Below are positions 1 through 7,671 of a stretch of DNA of 64,000 nucleotides, one piece after another. Location: assembly GCA_000146855.1 (NCBI GenBank), contig GL405246.1, positions 2,350,428 to 2,414,427 of the forward strand, in the 5' to 3' direction. The notes beneath the pieces were generated by a model, which was not told the origin of the DNA, did no database searches, and saw only the letters and a program-made list of their open reading frames with translations. This stretch comes from [Eubacterium] yurii subsp. margaretiae ATCC 43715 (GTDB lineage Bacteria; Bacillota; Clostridia; Peptostreptococcales; Filifactoraceae). The position numbers were made by a program, and so were the translations under genes. Numbering within the stretch: the first letter of the stretch is position 1; each line of letters begins with the position of its first letter.

Positions 1-183
1 ATAAAAATAAATTACGAATTTTAATAAATAATATTTTTAAAAAATTCGATTTTTTATTTTTAGATATTTACTATATTTTTTATCTTCAAAAATTTTTAAA
101 TTTTAATTCCCATTTTTGATAAAAAAAGTTATTCAGATAAAATTTTTAGAAAAAATCTTAGTTTCATAAAATTCATTAACAAG

Positions 184-227
184 TTATCCACAAAATAACA
201 ACTTTATCCACAGCTTTTTGTGGATAA
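184..227. other. Cluster of three DnaA boxes, candidate origin-proximal element
   Basis: Three perfect copies of the DnaA box TTATCCACA lie within 44 bp: 184-192 (plus), 204-212 (plus) and 219-227 (minus). The last two form an inverted pair with a 6-nt spacer. The flank at 1-180 is extremely AT-rich, as in a DNA unwinding element. The inverted pair also encodes the last codons and stop of the adjacent acetyltransferase gene. Known: such clusters mark oriC but also DnaA-titration or regulated sites. dnaA is not in view, so an origin role is inference. Confidence 0.55.
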
Positions 228-797
228 CTCCATTTTTATACATTTAATATATATGTTATTGAAGGATTTTTTGAAATATTTTTTTATAGCCTCATAATTT
301 TTGTCAGAAAATACGTCTACTTCGTCATTAATAAATCTTTCATACAAAAAATGTTTAGTAATAAAGCCTATTTTCTTATATACGGCAAGGGCTCTCTCAT
401 TGTAAAAAGCCACTGTCAGATATAATTTCTTAAATTTCAATTTTTCAAAATACCATCTTTTTAGGCTGTTTATCGCATCTGTTCCATATCCCATATTTAT
501 CTTTTCAGGATTGATGATTATCCCCATCTCACTTGTCTTGAAAATATTATTTATCTTTCTAAGCGTCATATACCCTATGACATTGTCCTGCATATCCTTA
601 ATGCCTATGAGTACCCTGCCATTTTCAGTCTTTATTTTATACCAGCTTATCATCTCTTCATCGCTGTAATCCGGGAAGTTGAAATCTGCATAGAGTTTGT
701 CCTCATGTGGAGCAAACTTTCTCATCTGCCTGGCCTCAGCAATGGTCATATTATGTATTTTTGTTATATTTCCAATCTCGTCAATCTCAAATTTCAT
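204..797 (-). CDS. GNAT family N-acetyltransferase (RimJ/RimL-like)
   Basis: A 197-residue protein with GNAT features: a central segment ending in NMGYGTDAINSL, which matches the acetyl-CoA pyrophosphate loop, and a C-terminal block with NERALAVYKKIGF, typical of RimJ/RimL-type enzymes that acetylate amino groups. The start is placed at 797 because a GAGG lies 9 nt upstream; an upstream TTG at 824 has no comparable site. The substrate cannot be told. The last codons and the stop lie inside an inverted pair of DnaA boxes, so the C-terminal tail LSTKSCG is dictated by that palindrome. It is separated from scfA by a terminator and a small repeat, so it is probably transcribed alone. Confidence 0.82.
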   Translation of the reverse strand: MKFEIDEIGNITKIHNMTIAEARQMRKFAPHEDKLYADFNFPDYSDEEMISWYKIKTENGRVLIGIKDMQDNVIGYMTLRKINNIFKTSEMGIIINPEKINMGYGTDAINSLKRWYFEKLKFKKLYLTVAFYNERALAVYKKIGFITKHFLYERFINDEVDVFSDKNYEAIKKYFKKSFNNIYIKCIKMELSTKSCG

Positions 798-810
798 CTT
801 TGACAACCTC

Positions 811-894
811 ATACTAAAATTCAATAGAATTACGGATAATATGGTCTTAAAAAGTCGATAATATTATCCATTATTAAATAAATAGTAGTATTAC
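811..894. repeat. Family-1 palindromic repeat (short copy)
   Basis: A small imperfect palindrome that starts with ATACTAAAATTCAATAGAAT and ends with ATAGTAGTATTAC. The ends are inverted copies of one another and resemble elements at 3436-3563, 23191-23295, 30092-30222 and 60941-61063. It lies immediately upstream of the acetyltransferase start. No coding potential was seen. MITE-like origin is inferred. Confidence 0.55.
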
Positions 895-907
895 AATATA
901 CTAATAT

Positions 908-937
908 AAAAAAACCACACAAAAAAATTTGCGTGGC
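908..937 (-). terminator. Rho-independent terminator of scfA
   Basis: On the minus strand, CCACGC pairs with GTGTGG (one G-U pair) around an A/T-rich loop and is followed by a run of seven T. It sits 14 nt after the scfA stop, which makes the peptide gene monocistronic. Confidence 0.65.
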
Positions 938-950
938 AATTTACAAAAAA

Positions 951-1097
951 CTATCTTTGTCTTTCACATTCTTGATTGGCTACAGTACAAGAAGTCTTGC
1001 ATGCTGATTGACATGATGTTTGACATTCTCCGCATCCGCCATGTGAAGCTGTTTGTTTAAGTGAGCCTTTTGCTATAGTTATTATATGCTTTTTCAT
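951..1097 (-). CDS. scfA: SCIFF ranthipeptide precursor (six cysteines in forty-five)
   Basis: A 48-residue peptide starting MKKHIITIAKGSLKQ with six cysteines at 22, 25, 29, 33, 37 and 44 in the pattern GGCGEC-CQSAC-C. This matches the SCIFF family, whose precursor is cross-linked through cysteine thioethers by a radical SAM enzyme (ScfB). AAGGAGG lies 7 nt before the ATG. Upstream are a promoter-like pair (1194-1222) and a strong hairpin (1121-1159); a terminator follows. The maturase is normally the next gene, but here the next gene is an acetyltransferase and no radical SAM maturase occurs in this window. The identity is confident from sequence; the biological role of SCIFF is not well established. 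Confidence 0.9.
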   Translation of the reverse strand: MKKHIITIAKGSLKQTASHGGCGECQTSCQSACKTSCTVANQECERQR

Positions 1098-1120
1098 CCT
1101 TATCCCTCCTTAAGATATGT

Positions 1121-1159
1121 AAACCGCAAGTAAATACTCCAAAGTATAGACTTCGGTTT
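1121..1159 (-). promoter_or_regulatory. Two-tier hairpin in the scfA 5' leader
   Basis: On the minus strand AAACCGAAG pairs with CTTGCGGTTT (one bulge). Inside this, ATACT pairs perfectly with AGTAT around a TTGG loop. The structure lies about 10 nt upstream of the scfA ribosome binding site and within the predicted transcript. No T-tract follows, so it is not a terminator. It may control translation or stability; it matches no riboswitch class I recognise. Confidence 0.5.
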
Positions 1160-1193
1160 AATATTTTTATAGATATTGCAAATATTACGGTAA

Positions 1194-1222
1194 ATTTTAT
1201 CATATATAAGGCAAAAATTCAA
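1194..1222 (-). promoter_or_regulatory. Predicted sigma-A promoter of scfA
   Basis: Minus-strand TTGAAT (1217-1222) and TAAAAT (1194-1199) are separated by 17 nt. This would give a leader of roughly 90 nt that contains the 1121-1159 hairpin. Between here and 1472 there is only AT-rich sequence with a partial family-1 repeat around 1384-1440. Confidence 0.5.
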
Positions 1223-1472
1223 GCAAATATTTTTGTTTTGAAACTGTTTTATAATACTTGAACTTTTATTTTATTTCTGTGGATAAAATACTATTAATTC
1301 CTTTATATTATTGAAATTTCATATTTTTTTATAATTTTTCGAACATTTAATTTTAAAACTAAAATTTCGTATTGATTTTATATCTAATACTAAAATCTAT
1401 TTAAACTATGGATTTATACTTATGATACTCTTTAGCATGGTTTTTTAAATAAACTTTGAGTGCATCAATTTC

Positions 1473-1727
1473 TTAACTTATATCTGCAACTTTGACATAA
1501 TCTTCCTTATTATTTTTTAACTCAACTACTTCATACACAGCCTCGCAATCCCTGTCCATAAGATGTATATAAGCATCTCCTGCTGTAAATCTTATACAGG
1601 TACCGCAAGATGACGACAGCTTTCTGGGTACAGGCTCAAACGAAGACTTGACAGCCTCCTTTTCCAGATTTTTAGCTGTCATCATTGCGGATAAATGCGT
1701 GTGGAAGGTGGCAATATAGTGCTTCAT
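1473..1727 (-). CDS. DUF3343 protein, putative Se/S carrier
   Basis: An 84-residue protein beginning MKHYIATFHTHLSAM, with a CGTC motif at residues 41-44 in the segment SSSCGTCIRF. DUF3343 proteins are small, redox-active-looking proteins that co-occur with selenium-handling genes. The ATG at 1727 is preceded by GGAGG at 5 nt, so the upstream GTG at 1739 is not used. It is the last gene of a minus-strand set (cysteine desulfurase, YedE, TusA-like, DUF3343) with 15 bp to the TusA-like gene. Its partner role in selenium delivery is inferred from context and family distribution. Confidence 0.75.
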   Translation of the reverse strand: MKHYIATFHTHLSAMMTAKNLEKEAVKSSFEPVPRKLSSSCGTCIRFTAGDAYIHLMDRDCEAVYEVVELKNNKEDYVKVADIS

Positions 1728-1742
1728 ACCAACCTCCACAGC

Positions 1743-1949
1743 TTAAGACTTTTTGAGTATTAGTTTGAAGTCTTGACCTTCCTTACTTGTGCTTACAGTA
1801 TAACCGTGGCTTTGGGCAAATCTTGTGACATTTTCAGTCGATACGTTGTTGTCAGTCATTACTTCTATTTGCTCAGCCTTAGTCTTTTCTATCTCATTTT
1901 TGACCATTACTACAGGCATAGGGCAAGAGAATCCCCTTGTATCTACCAT
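1743..1949 (-). CDS. TusA/SirA-like sulfur (selenium) carrier protein
   Basis: A 68-residue protein with the TusA hallmark GFSCPMPVV; Cys9 in CPxP is the residue that carries persulfide (or selenium) in the family. It corresponds to the N-terminal domain of the selenium-metabolism protein YedF, but without the C-terminal half. Three ATG codons are close together; the one at 1949 has AAAGG 9-10 nt upstream and is the best spaced. It lies directly upstream of DUF3343. A 220-bp palindromic repeat separates it from yedE. It likely relays sulfur or selenium from the desulfurase encoded upstream. Confidence 0.82.
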   Translation of the reverse strand: MVDTRGFSCPMPVVMVKNEIEKTKAEQIEVMTDNNVSTENVTRFAQSHGYTVSTSKEGQDFKLILKKS

Positions 1950-2016
1950 TTTCATCATCCTTTCTAAGATTTAATAACAATTTTATTTTATTAGCAAACT
2001 GATATTTTTTATAAAA

Positions 2017-2236
2017 AACTCAACTTTTCTAAATGAAAAATACTGAAATTTGAGTATATTTTAAAAATACAATACCGTACTTGACATAATTTTTCAGTAT
2101 TTTCATTTTTTGATTAATATTCAAGTTTCAATAAATATTATTAAGAAATTTATGTGTCAAACAGTGTATTAAAAAATCAATTTATGTTTAATTTTCAACT
2201 AAAATTTTGATATTTTCAAAGAGAAAATTGAGTAAT
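2017..2236. repeat. Family-3 MITE-like repeat, copy a
   Basis: About 220 bp with inverted ends ACTCAACTTTTCT (2018-2030) and AGAGAAAATTGAGT (2220-2233). In inverse orientation it aligns over most of its length with 5629-5888, including a shared core near TTATTGAAACTTGAATA and a GTCAAGTA segment. No ORF is present. It fills the gap between the YedE and TusA-like genes, so it may interrupt or separate that operon. Confidence 0.65.
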
Positions 2237-2247
2237 AAAGTCAAATC

Positions 2248-3351
2248 TTATTTCGTAGCCTGTGATTTTGAAATATTTACCAATGAAATTGCAAGAAGTA
2301 TTACAAAGCAACCTACAACTGCAACCTTGCCATAAGTTGAAATTCCACCTACCACAAGTTGTTTGGCTTCATTTAGAGTATCAGGTCCACCTGCAAGCTT
2401 GAAATTATGTGCAAAAGCTGCTCCAACTATCATTCCAAATACTGTTACAGCAGAGTCTCCATTGCCTTCTGATGCAAGCACCAACTGTCTGAACGGGCAA
2501 CCGCCAAGCATTACGCTACCCCAGCCTACCAATACCATACCAGCAAAATTCCATATATGAGAACTATGGCTTACAGGTTGAAGTGCAAATCCTGCTTTAA
2601 AACTTCCAAGAGCAAGATTTCCCACAAGGACTGTCAAAAATATTACTACAAAGGCTGAAAGAAGTCTTGTATCTCTAAACAAGATGAAGTCTCTTATACC
2701 ACCTACTGTGCAAAGTCTTGATTTTTGTGCAAGTACACCAACTACAAGTGCTATAACAAAAGATAATATCATCGGTGCGTGTTTTGCTCCCGGACCTTCC
2801 TTACTTAGTAAAAATAAGGCAGGTACGCTTATAAATAAAATCAGCATTAGAGCCATACCTACAGGAAGTGTCAAACCTTCACTCGTAGTAACGTCATAAG
2901 AACGCTTGAGTGAAAATCCCTTGTTGATAAAATACACTCCTATTAAAATCCCTACTATAAATCCGCCAAGTGCAGTTATAGCATTGAAATCTCCACCACC
3001 AAGACGAATTACCATTCTTAGCGGACAGCCTAAAAATACGAGAGCTCCTATAACTACAATCATTCCTATTACAAATCTTGTCGCCGGTGAAGAGCCCGCC
3101 TTAGGTCTGAATTCTCCGTTTGCAAGAGCAATTATAAATGCTCCTACCACTATACCAACTATCTCAGGTCTTACATATTGCACCTTGTCTGCACGATGAA
3201 GTCCCACAGCACCTGCAATATCTCTTAAGAAACAGGCAATACAAAATCCCATATTTGCAGGATTGCCGAATTTTGTAAGCACAAGTGCCGCCAGTCCGAC
3301 GCATAATCCTGTTAAAACTATAATAGGATCAGTTAATTTTTTTCCATTCAT
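2248..3351 (-). CDS. yedE: YedE-family putative selenium transporter (YeeE/YedE)
   Basis: A 367-residue, highly hydrophobic protein with about ten predicted membrane segments and paired YeeE/YedE motifs: GCPLRM in the first half, and KSRLCTVGGIRD and GGCPFRQL in the second half. The conserved cysteines in these motifs are thought to bind sulfur or selenium species. YeeE/YedE proteins import thiosulfate-like anions; the branch seen with SelD is assigned to selenium. AAAGGAGG lies upstream of ATG 3351. Neighbours (TusA-like, DUF3343 and a cysteine desulfurase) favour the selenium role; selD itself is not in view. Confidence 0.85.
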   Translation of the reverse strand: MNGKKLTDPIIVLTGLCVGLAALVLTKFGNPANMGFCIACFLRDIAGAVGLHRADKVQYVRPEIVGIVVGAFIIALANGEFRPKAGSSPATRFVIGMIVVIGALVFLGCPLRMVIRLGGGDFNAITALGGFIVGILIGVYFINKGFSLKRSYDVTTSEGLTLPVGMALMLILFISVPALFLLSKEGPGAKHAPMILSFVIALVVGVLAQKSRLCTVGGIRDFILFRDTRLLSAFVVIFLTVLVGNLALGSFKAGFALQPVSHSSHIWNFAGMVLVGWGSVMLGGCPFRQLVLASEGNGDSAVTVFGMIVGAAFAHNFKLAGGPDTLNEAKQLVVGGISTYGKVAVVGCFVILLAISLVNISKSQATK

Positions 3352-3435
3352 TAATCATTCCTCCTTTAAAATTTTAGCTGTCTACTAAACTTATAATTTT
3401 TTCATAAAGACTGAAATCAATCTCCTTTGCTATCT

Positions 3436-3563
3436 AATACTATTATCTATTTAATCTATGGATAACGCTCATCAATTGTTATAAAAAAAATAGTATATGA
3501 TATGGCTTTATTATAAATTCACTGAAATTATTTTATCCATTATTTAATTAGATTTTAGTATAA
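3436..3563. repeat. Family-1 palindromic repeat (full copy)
   Basis: A 128-bp imperfect palindrome. The left end reads TACTATTATCTATTTAATCT followed by ATGGATAA; the right end is the inverted counterpart, ending TTAGATTTTAGTATAA. It sits in the 410-bp gap between yedE and the desulfurase gene. Nothing else was recognised in that gap. Confidence 0.65.
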
Positions 3564-3765
3564 TATTGATTAAAATTCAATTTTCTTCAATGATACTGCT
3601 ACAATTTAAAATTTTGTGAATAAAACTAATTTAGCATTTTTTGAACTTTAGATAGAAACAAGGTTTAGAATTTCAGATAAATAAAGAAAGTTCCATGATT
3701 TACCTAATTTTAAGTAATTCTCTTTCTCCTTATAAATACAAATTATATGTTACAAACAACTTTAT

Positions 3766-4947
3766 CTATGATACTTTAAGTATCTCACGAATTGAATTAA
3801 GCGTAATTTCAATCTCTTCCATAGTATTGAAATATCCGAAAGAAAACCTGACACTACCCCTAAGACCGTTACCCAAGGCATTGTGAGCCATAGGTGCACA
3901 GTGCAGTCCACAGCGGGTGTATATATTGTAAGTCGATGATAGCTTGGCTCCAATTATCGCATTGTCATAGCCGACAAAGTCTATGCTTACAACACCGCTA
4001 TTATCCCTTTTTTCGCTACCTGAAATCCTGATAATATTATCAAGTTTCAGATTTCTAAGCCCTGTTACAAAGCTTGACCTTAGCATACTTATATGTTTAT
4101 GAATTTTTTCAATTCCTGTATCTTCTATAAATTCAAGTGCCTTTTCAAGTCCGTATATCCCGGGTATATTTGGTGTTCCTGCCTCAAATTTGTCCGGCAA
4201 AAACGTCGGCATATACTCACTTTCAGACACACTCCCTGTACCGCCGCTTATAAATGGTGAGAGTTTTTCCGCAAAATCCCTACTCATTAGTACAAGTCCA
4301 ATGCCTGACGGTCCCAACAGACCCTTATGTCCCGGGAGAACAAGCGCACTGATATTTGCCTTGTAAAAATCTATAGGAATATGACCGCCGGTCTGAGCTG
4401 CATCGACTATAAAGTCAAGATTTTTTTCCTTGAATATTGCCCCTATCTTATTTATATCAAAGACTTCTCCGCTTACATTTGAAGAGTGGAGCATTATCAC
4501 AGCCTTGGTATTTTCCTTAATTAGTGATATTAGTCCTTGATAATTGTCATCAATTCCAAGATCATAGGGAAAGCTGTCAATCTCAATACTTGTTTTAAAA
4601 CTTTCCTTATTATTTTCCTTAAGTAAGTTCAGCGGTCTTACTACTGCATTATGCTCAAGCGGACTTGTAATCACATGACCGCCGTCTTTTAAATATGAAT
4701 TTATCACCATATTTAATCCTGCAGTTGCACCTGATGTGATGATGACATGAGTTGGATCGTCGAAGTTAAAAATATTACATGCTCTTTGCCTAAGAGACAG
4801 CGCCACCATACCTGTGTCCATCGATGAGCTGTAGCTTGACCTGTTGATATTTGCTCCTACTTCGTCTATATAGTACTTCATTGCATCGCCTACACCAGGA
4901 GCCTTGGGAAAGGATGTCGCTCCATTGTCAAGATAGATAGCCTTCAT
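3766..4947 (-). CDS. Cysteine desulfurase family protein (selenium-cluster type)
   Basis: A 393-residue class V aminotransferase-fold enzyme starting MKAIYLDNGATSF. The PLP-binding lysine is Lys208 in LPGHKGLLGPSG, and the catalytic cysteine is Cys350 in RCGLHCAP. It would take sulfur (or selenium) from cysteine or selenocysteine as a persulfide or perselenide. The start at 4947 has GGGAGA upstream; the longer frame to 5010 adds 21 residues without family support. It is the promoter-proximal gene of the minus-strand selenium-type set. This family branch often accompanies SelD and DUF3343; a general Fe-S role cannot be excluded. Confidence 0.87.
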   Translation of the reverse strand: MKAIYLDNGATSFPKAPGVGDAMKYYIDEVGANINRSSYSSSMDTGMVALSLRQRACNIFNFDDPTHVIITSGATAGLNMVINSYLKDGGHVITSPLEHNAVVRPLNLLKENNKESFKTSIEIDSFPYDLGIDDNYQGLISLIKENTKAVIMLHSSNVSGEVFDINKIGAIFKEKNLDFIVDAAQTGGHIPIDFYKANISALVLPGHKGLLGPSGIGLVLMSRDFAEKLSPFISGGTGSVSESEYMPTFLPDKFEAGTPNIPGIYGLEKALEFIEDTGIEKIHKHISMLRSSFVTGLRNLKLDNIIRISGSEKRDNSGVVSIDFVGYDNAIIGAKLSSTYNIYTRCGLHCAPMAHNALGNGLRGSVRFSFGYFNTMEEIEITLNSIREILKVS

Positions 4948-5059
4948 ATTCTTCTCCCTCAGTATTGTCGTATTAAATACATATTTGTCTTTTAAAAAAT
5001 GTTTTTCCACTTGATAATATAGCTATGTACCTACTATATGTTTTATTTTTTAACATAGT

Positions 5060-5087
5060 ATTATACCATGATAATGATATTTGACAA
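5060..5087 (-). promoter_or_regulatory. Predicted promoter of the desulfurase/selenium genes
   Basis: Minus-strand TTGTCA (5082-5087) and TATAAT (5060-5065) are separated by 16 nt, about 110 nt before the start codon. The spacer holds GATAATGATA on the plus strand, which resembles half of a Fur box, but the second half does not match, so iron control is only a possibility. Confidence 0.55.
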
Positions 5088-5095
5088 GGACAAAT

Positions 5096-5611
5096 TTATA
5101 TTTTTTCAATTATTTTTGCCATATAATATTCATCAATTAGCTCTCCATCAAGGTTCATAGACTTTTCTCTCAAGCCCTCTTTTTTAAAACCACTTTTTTC
5201 ATACAGCCTTATAGCATTTACATTAGTACATTCTACTGTAAGCTCCAACCTAAGTATATCATTATCTCTTGCCCATTCATCCACTATGTCAAAAAACTTC
5301 CTGCCTATGCCCTGACCTTGATACTCCTCTTTAATCCCTACTACTATATAGGCACTGTGCAATATACGGTTAAACTCTCCTCTTTCCACAGTCATATATC
5401 CTACAAGCTCCTTGTCGGCATTTTCTGCAACAAGCACAAGGTCTACTCCTGAAACTGCCCTATTTATCTTTTGTCTTAAGTTATCAAGGTCTGTTACCCT
5501 TTGTCTACGCTCTCCAGCTTCATACATCATAAATCTTGTTTCTCCGTCTATTTGACAGCACATTTCAAAAAACTTTTCGACATCTTCAACTCTTATTTTC
5601 CTTATATTCAT
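5096..5611 (-). CDS. GNAT family N-acetyltransferase (RimI-like)
   Basis: A 171-residue protein with the GNAT acetyl-CoA loop YQGQGIGRKFF and the C-terminal motif NVNAIRLYEKSGF. It begins MNIRKIRVEDVEKFFEMC. ATG 5611 has AAAGG 9 nt upstream and fits the usual family N-terminus better than the ATG at 5629. Its fold and acyltransferase chemistry are clear but the substrate is not. It is transcribed separately from the selenium genes; a 250-bp palindromic repeat lies just upstream. Confidence 0.85.
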   Translation of the reverse strand: MNIRKIRVEDVEKFFEMCCQIDGETRFMMYEAGERRQRVTDLDNLRQKINRAVSGVDLVLVAENADKELVGYMTVERGEFNRILHSAYIVVGIKEEYQGQGIGRKFFDIVDEWARDNDILRLELTVECTNVNAIRLYEKSGFKKEGLREKSMNLDGELIDEYYMAKIIEKI

Positions 5612-5628
5612 ATTTTCATCCTTTTTCA

Positions 5629-5888
5629 TTTACTCAAATTTCAATTTTTTAATATCTCAACTTTCCCACTAAAACTATTACAATTTTCTTTGAAATTTAA
5701 ATATTTATAGATTTTTAAATACACTACTTGACACACAATTTTCTAAATAATATTTATTGAAATTTGCATATTTATCAAAAAAATGAAAACACTGAAAATG
5801 CTATGTCAAGTATGATATTGTATTTTTTAAATTTACTCAAATTTCAATTTTTCTAATGTGTTTTTCTCGTGGGAAAGTTGAGTAATTT
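5629..5888. repeat. Family-3 MITE-like repeat, copy b
   Basis: The perfect 14-nt inverted repeats CTCAACTTTCCCAC (5656-5669) and GTGGGAAAGTTGAG (5869-5882) bound about 227 bp. The interior aligns with the inverse of 2017-2236. A 21-nt direct repeat containing TACTCAAATTTCAATTTTT occurs at about 5630 and 5833. No ORF is present. Confidence 0.7.
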
Positions 5889-6770
5889 ATCTATACTAAA
5901 AATTCTTAAACTACCTATCATACATTTTTATTATAACACTTATTATAAATGTTTTCCACCTTATCAAATCCGGACTTTTTCCTACATAATTAATACCGGT
6001 CACCATTTACAATGATATATATTTGCAATATTTTATTATCTTAAATTCATAAGATTTGTCTTTGGGTCGAAATGCTTTATGGCTTTTTAATAAGTTTTTC
6101 GTATAAAAAGAATTGTATATTTAAAAATAATGTCTATTTTACAATTAAAAATACTAAAAACTTTTTCCAAAACTTTCAAAATAAGGCTTGAAAAATAATT
6201 CTTATTCTGATAGAATTGGAGCATGAATTTAGATGAGGTGTTTCAAAAAAATGGAATGAATTTCATAATGTGGAATATTGAAAATTATTTAGTATTTATC
6301 TTTGAGATTTTGTTAGGATATTTTTTCTAAATTATGCGTAAAAACATTCTAAAATAACCTTATCTATAAGCTTTGTATTTATGTTAATTTTTTTTACCTA
6401 AAAATGAATGAAAAATTTCATTTTAAGAAATTTTAAAGCCCATAGTTGTAATTTTGAAATATTTTTTTCAATTCACTATAGTTTATAATATCAAATTAAC
6501 CTTAGTTTTTAAGTCAAGATAGATATTATTTTACGATATTTTAGTTAATAATATTTTTTTAAGATAATGCACAGCGTTTTCAAGAATAGACAGACATATT
6601 GAGAACTCTTAGGCAAGACTCTTAAAAAAATTACTATAATATAGCTTAGACTATGCTTTAGTATTTATCTGAAGCTTGTGTATTTGATAGTTTATAAATT
6701 CAATTTTACGACGATGAGAAGCTTTGTTGTTTTAATCTAAAACCCTATATTTTTGACGGGAGGTGTAAGA
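5889..6770. other. Long AT-rich intergenic region upstream of the gcd genes
   Basis: About 880 bp without a convincing ORF. A TATAAT occurs at 6635-6640 without a good partner hexamer. It presumably holds the promoter and leader of the decarboxylase operon. I see no recognisable riboswitch, tRNA or further repeat. Confidence 0.4.
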
Positions 6771-7103
6771 ATGGATGGTATACAATTAGGCTTGGCTGAT
6801 TCTCTTATGATGTCACTAAGTGGTATGGCAATCGTATTTTTCGTGTTGATATTGCTTGCAATTGCCATAATAATAATGGGTAAGGTGCTTGACGCAATGG
6901 GCCTTGGTGCATCTGCTCAGGCAAAAAAAGCTGAAGAAGCAAAGAAGATCGCAAAACCTGTGAGCAATGTTTCTACTACAACAACAGCTCCAAAACCTGT
7001 GGAAGAAAACTTTGAGGAATACGCTGTAATACTTGCGGCTGTGAGTGAACATACGAGGACTCCGATAGAAAACTTGAAGATAACTTCAATAAACAAGAGA
7101 TAG
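6771..7103 (+). CDS. gcdD: Glutaconyl-CoA decarboxylase delta subunit (OadG family)
   Basis: A 110-residue protein with one N-terminal membrane segment (about residues 13-35, rich in Ile and Val), an Ala/Lys/Glu-rich linker and a short conserved C-terminal block (EEYAVILAAVSEHT). This is the layout of OadG/GcdD subunits that anchor and stabilise sodium-pumping decarboxylases. GGGAGG before ATG 6771 fixes the start; an in-frame upstream ATG at 6753 lacks a site. It is the first gene of the set delta, gamma, beta, followed by gctAB and the alpha subunit. Confidence 0.85.
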   Translation: MDGIQLGLADSLMMSLSGMAIVFFVLILLAIAIIIMGKVLDAMGLGASAQAKKAEEAKKIAKPVSNVSTTTTAPKPVEENFEEYAVILAAVSEHTRTPIENLKITSINKR

Positions 7104-7216
7104 TTTTTATGACTGTATGGTACATAACCGTACTTATGTCAAAAATTTAATGTCAAAGTCTGAAAATATTTTGTTTTATAATCAGAAAATATTTAATATG
7201 AAAGGAAATTATTGAT

Positions 7217-7660
7217 ATGAGATATGTAGTAAAAGTTAACGGAAAAGAATATGATGTTGAAGTTGAAAAACTGGGCGGACCTTATGCGTCACTTAGCAGA
7301 AGTACAGCTTATGTTCAAGGCGTTCCTGTAGCTGTAGCTCCAGTTGCACCTGTAGCACCTGCTCCATCTCCGGTGGCTCCAACTCCAGCACCTGCTCCGG
7401 CTCCAGTGGCTCCAGCAGCTCCTGCAGCAGCTCCTGCATCTTCAGGCGGAGTAGAAGTGGTATCACCTATGCCGGGAAAAGTATTCAAGCTTGTTGCAAA
7501 ACCGGGAGAACAAGTAGCTGAAGGTCAAGTTGTTATGATACTTGAAGCTATGAAGATGGAAAATGAAATTGTTGCTCCACAAGCAGGTACTGTTGATGCT
7601 ATTCTTGTTAAAGAGGGAGATTTGGTAGAAACTGATACTGTTCTTGCCACTCTTAAATAA
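7217..7660 (+). CDS. gcdC: Glutaconyl-CoA decarboxylase gamma subunit, biotin carrier
   Basis: A 147-residue biotin carrier. It has an N-terminal region ([16 protein letters not shown]), an Ala/Pro/Val-rich flexible linker at about residues 36-75, and a biotinyl domain with EAMKMEN in which Lys113 is the biotinylation site. The tethered biotin moves the carboxyl group from the alpha subunit to the membrane beta subunit. The linker is long and almost purely Ala-Pro-Val, as in Acidaminococcus-type GcdC. There are 11 bp to the beta-subunit gene, so the two are cotranscribed. Confidence 0.92.
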   Translation: MRYVVKVNGKEYDVEVEKLGGPYASLSRSTAYVQGVPVAVAPVAPVAPAPSPVAPTPAPAPAPVAPAAPAAAPASSGGVEVVSPMPGKVFKLVAKPGEQVAEGQVVMILEAMKMENEIVAPQAGTVDAILVKEGDLVETDTVLATLK

Positions 7661-7671
7661 GGAGGAAACAA

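Noticed and set aside
204..227. Intrinsic terminator for the acetyltransferase gene
   Set aside because: The palindrome of DnaA boxes has no following T-tract on the minus strand.
5066..5081. Fur box in the desulfurase promoter
   Set aside because: Only half of the palindrome (GATAATGATA) is present, which is weak in AT-rich DNA.
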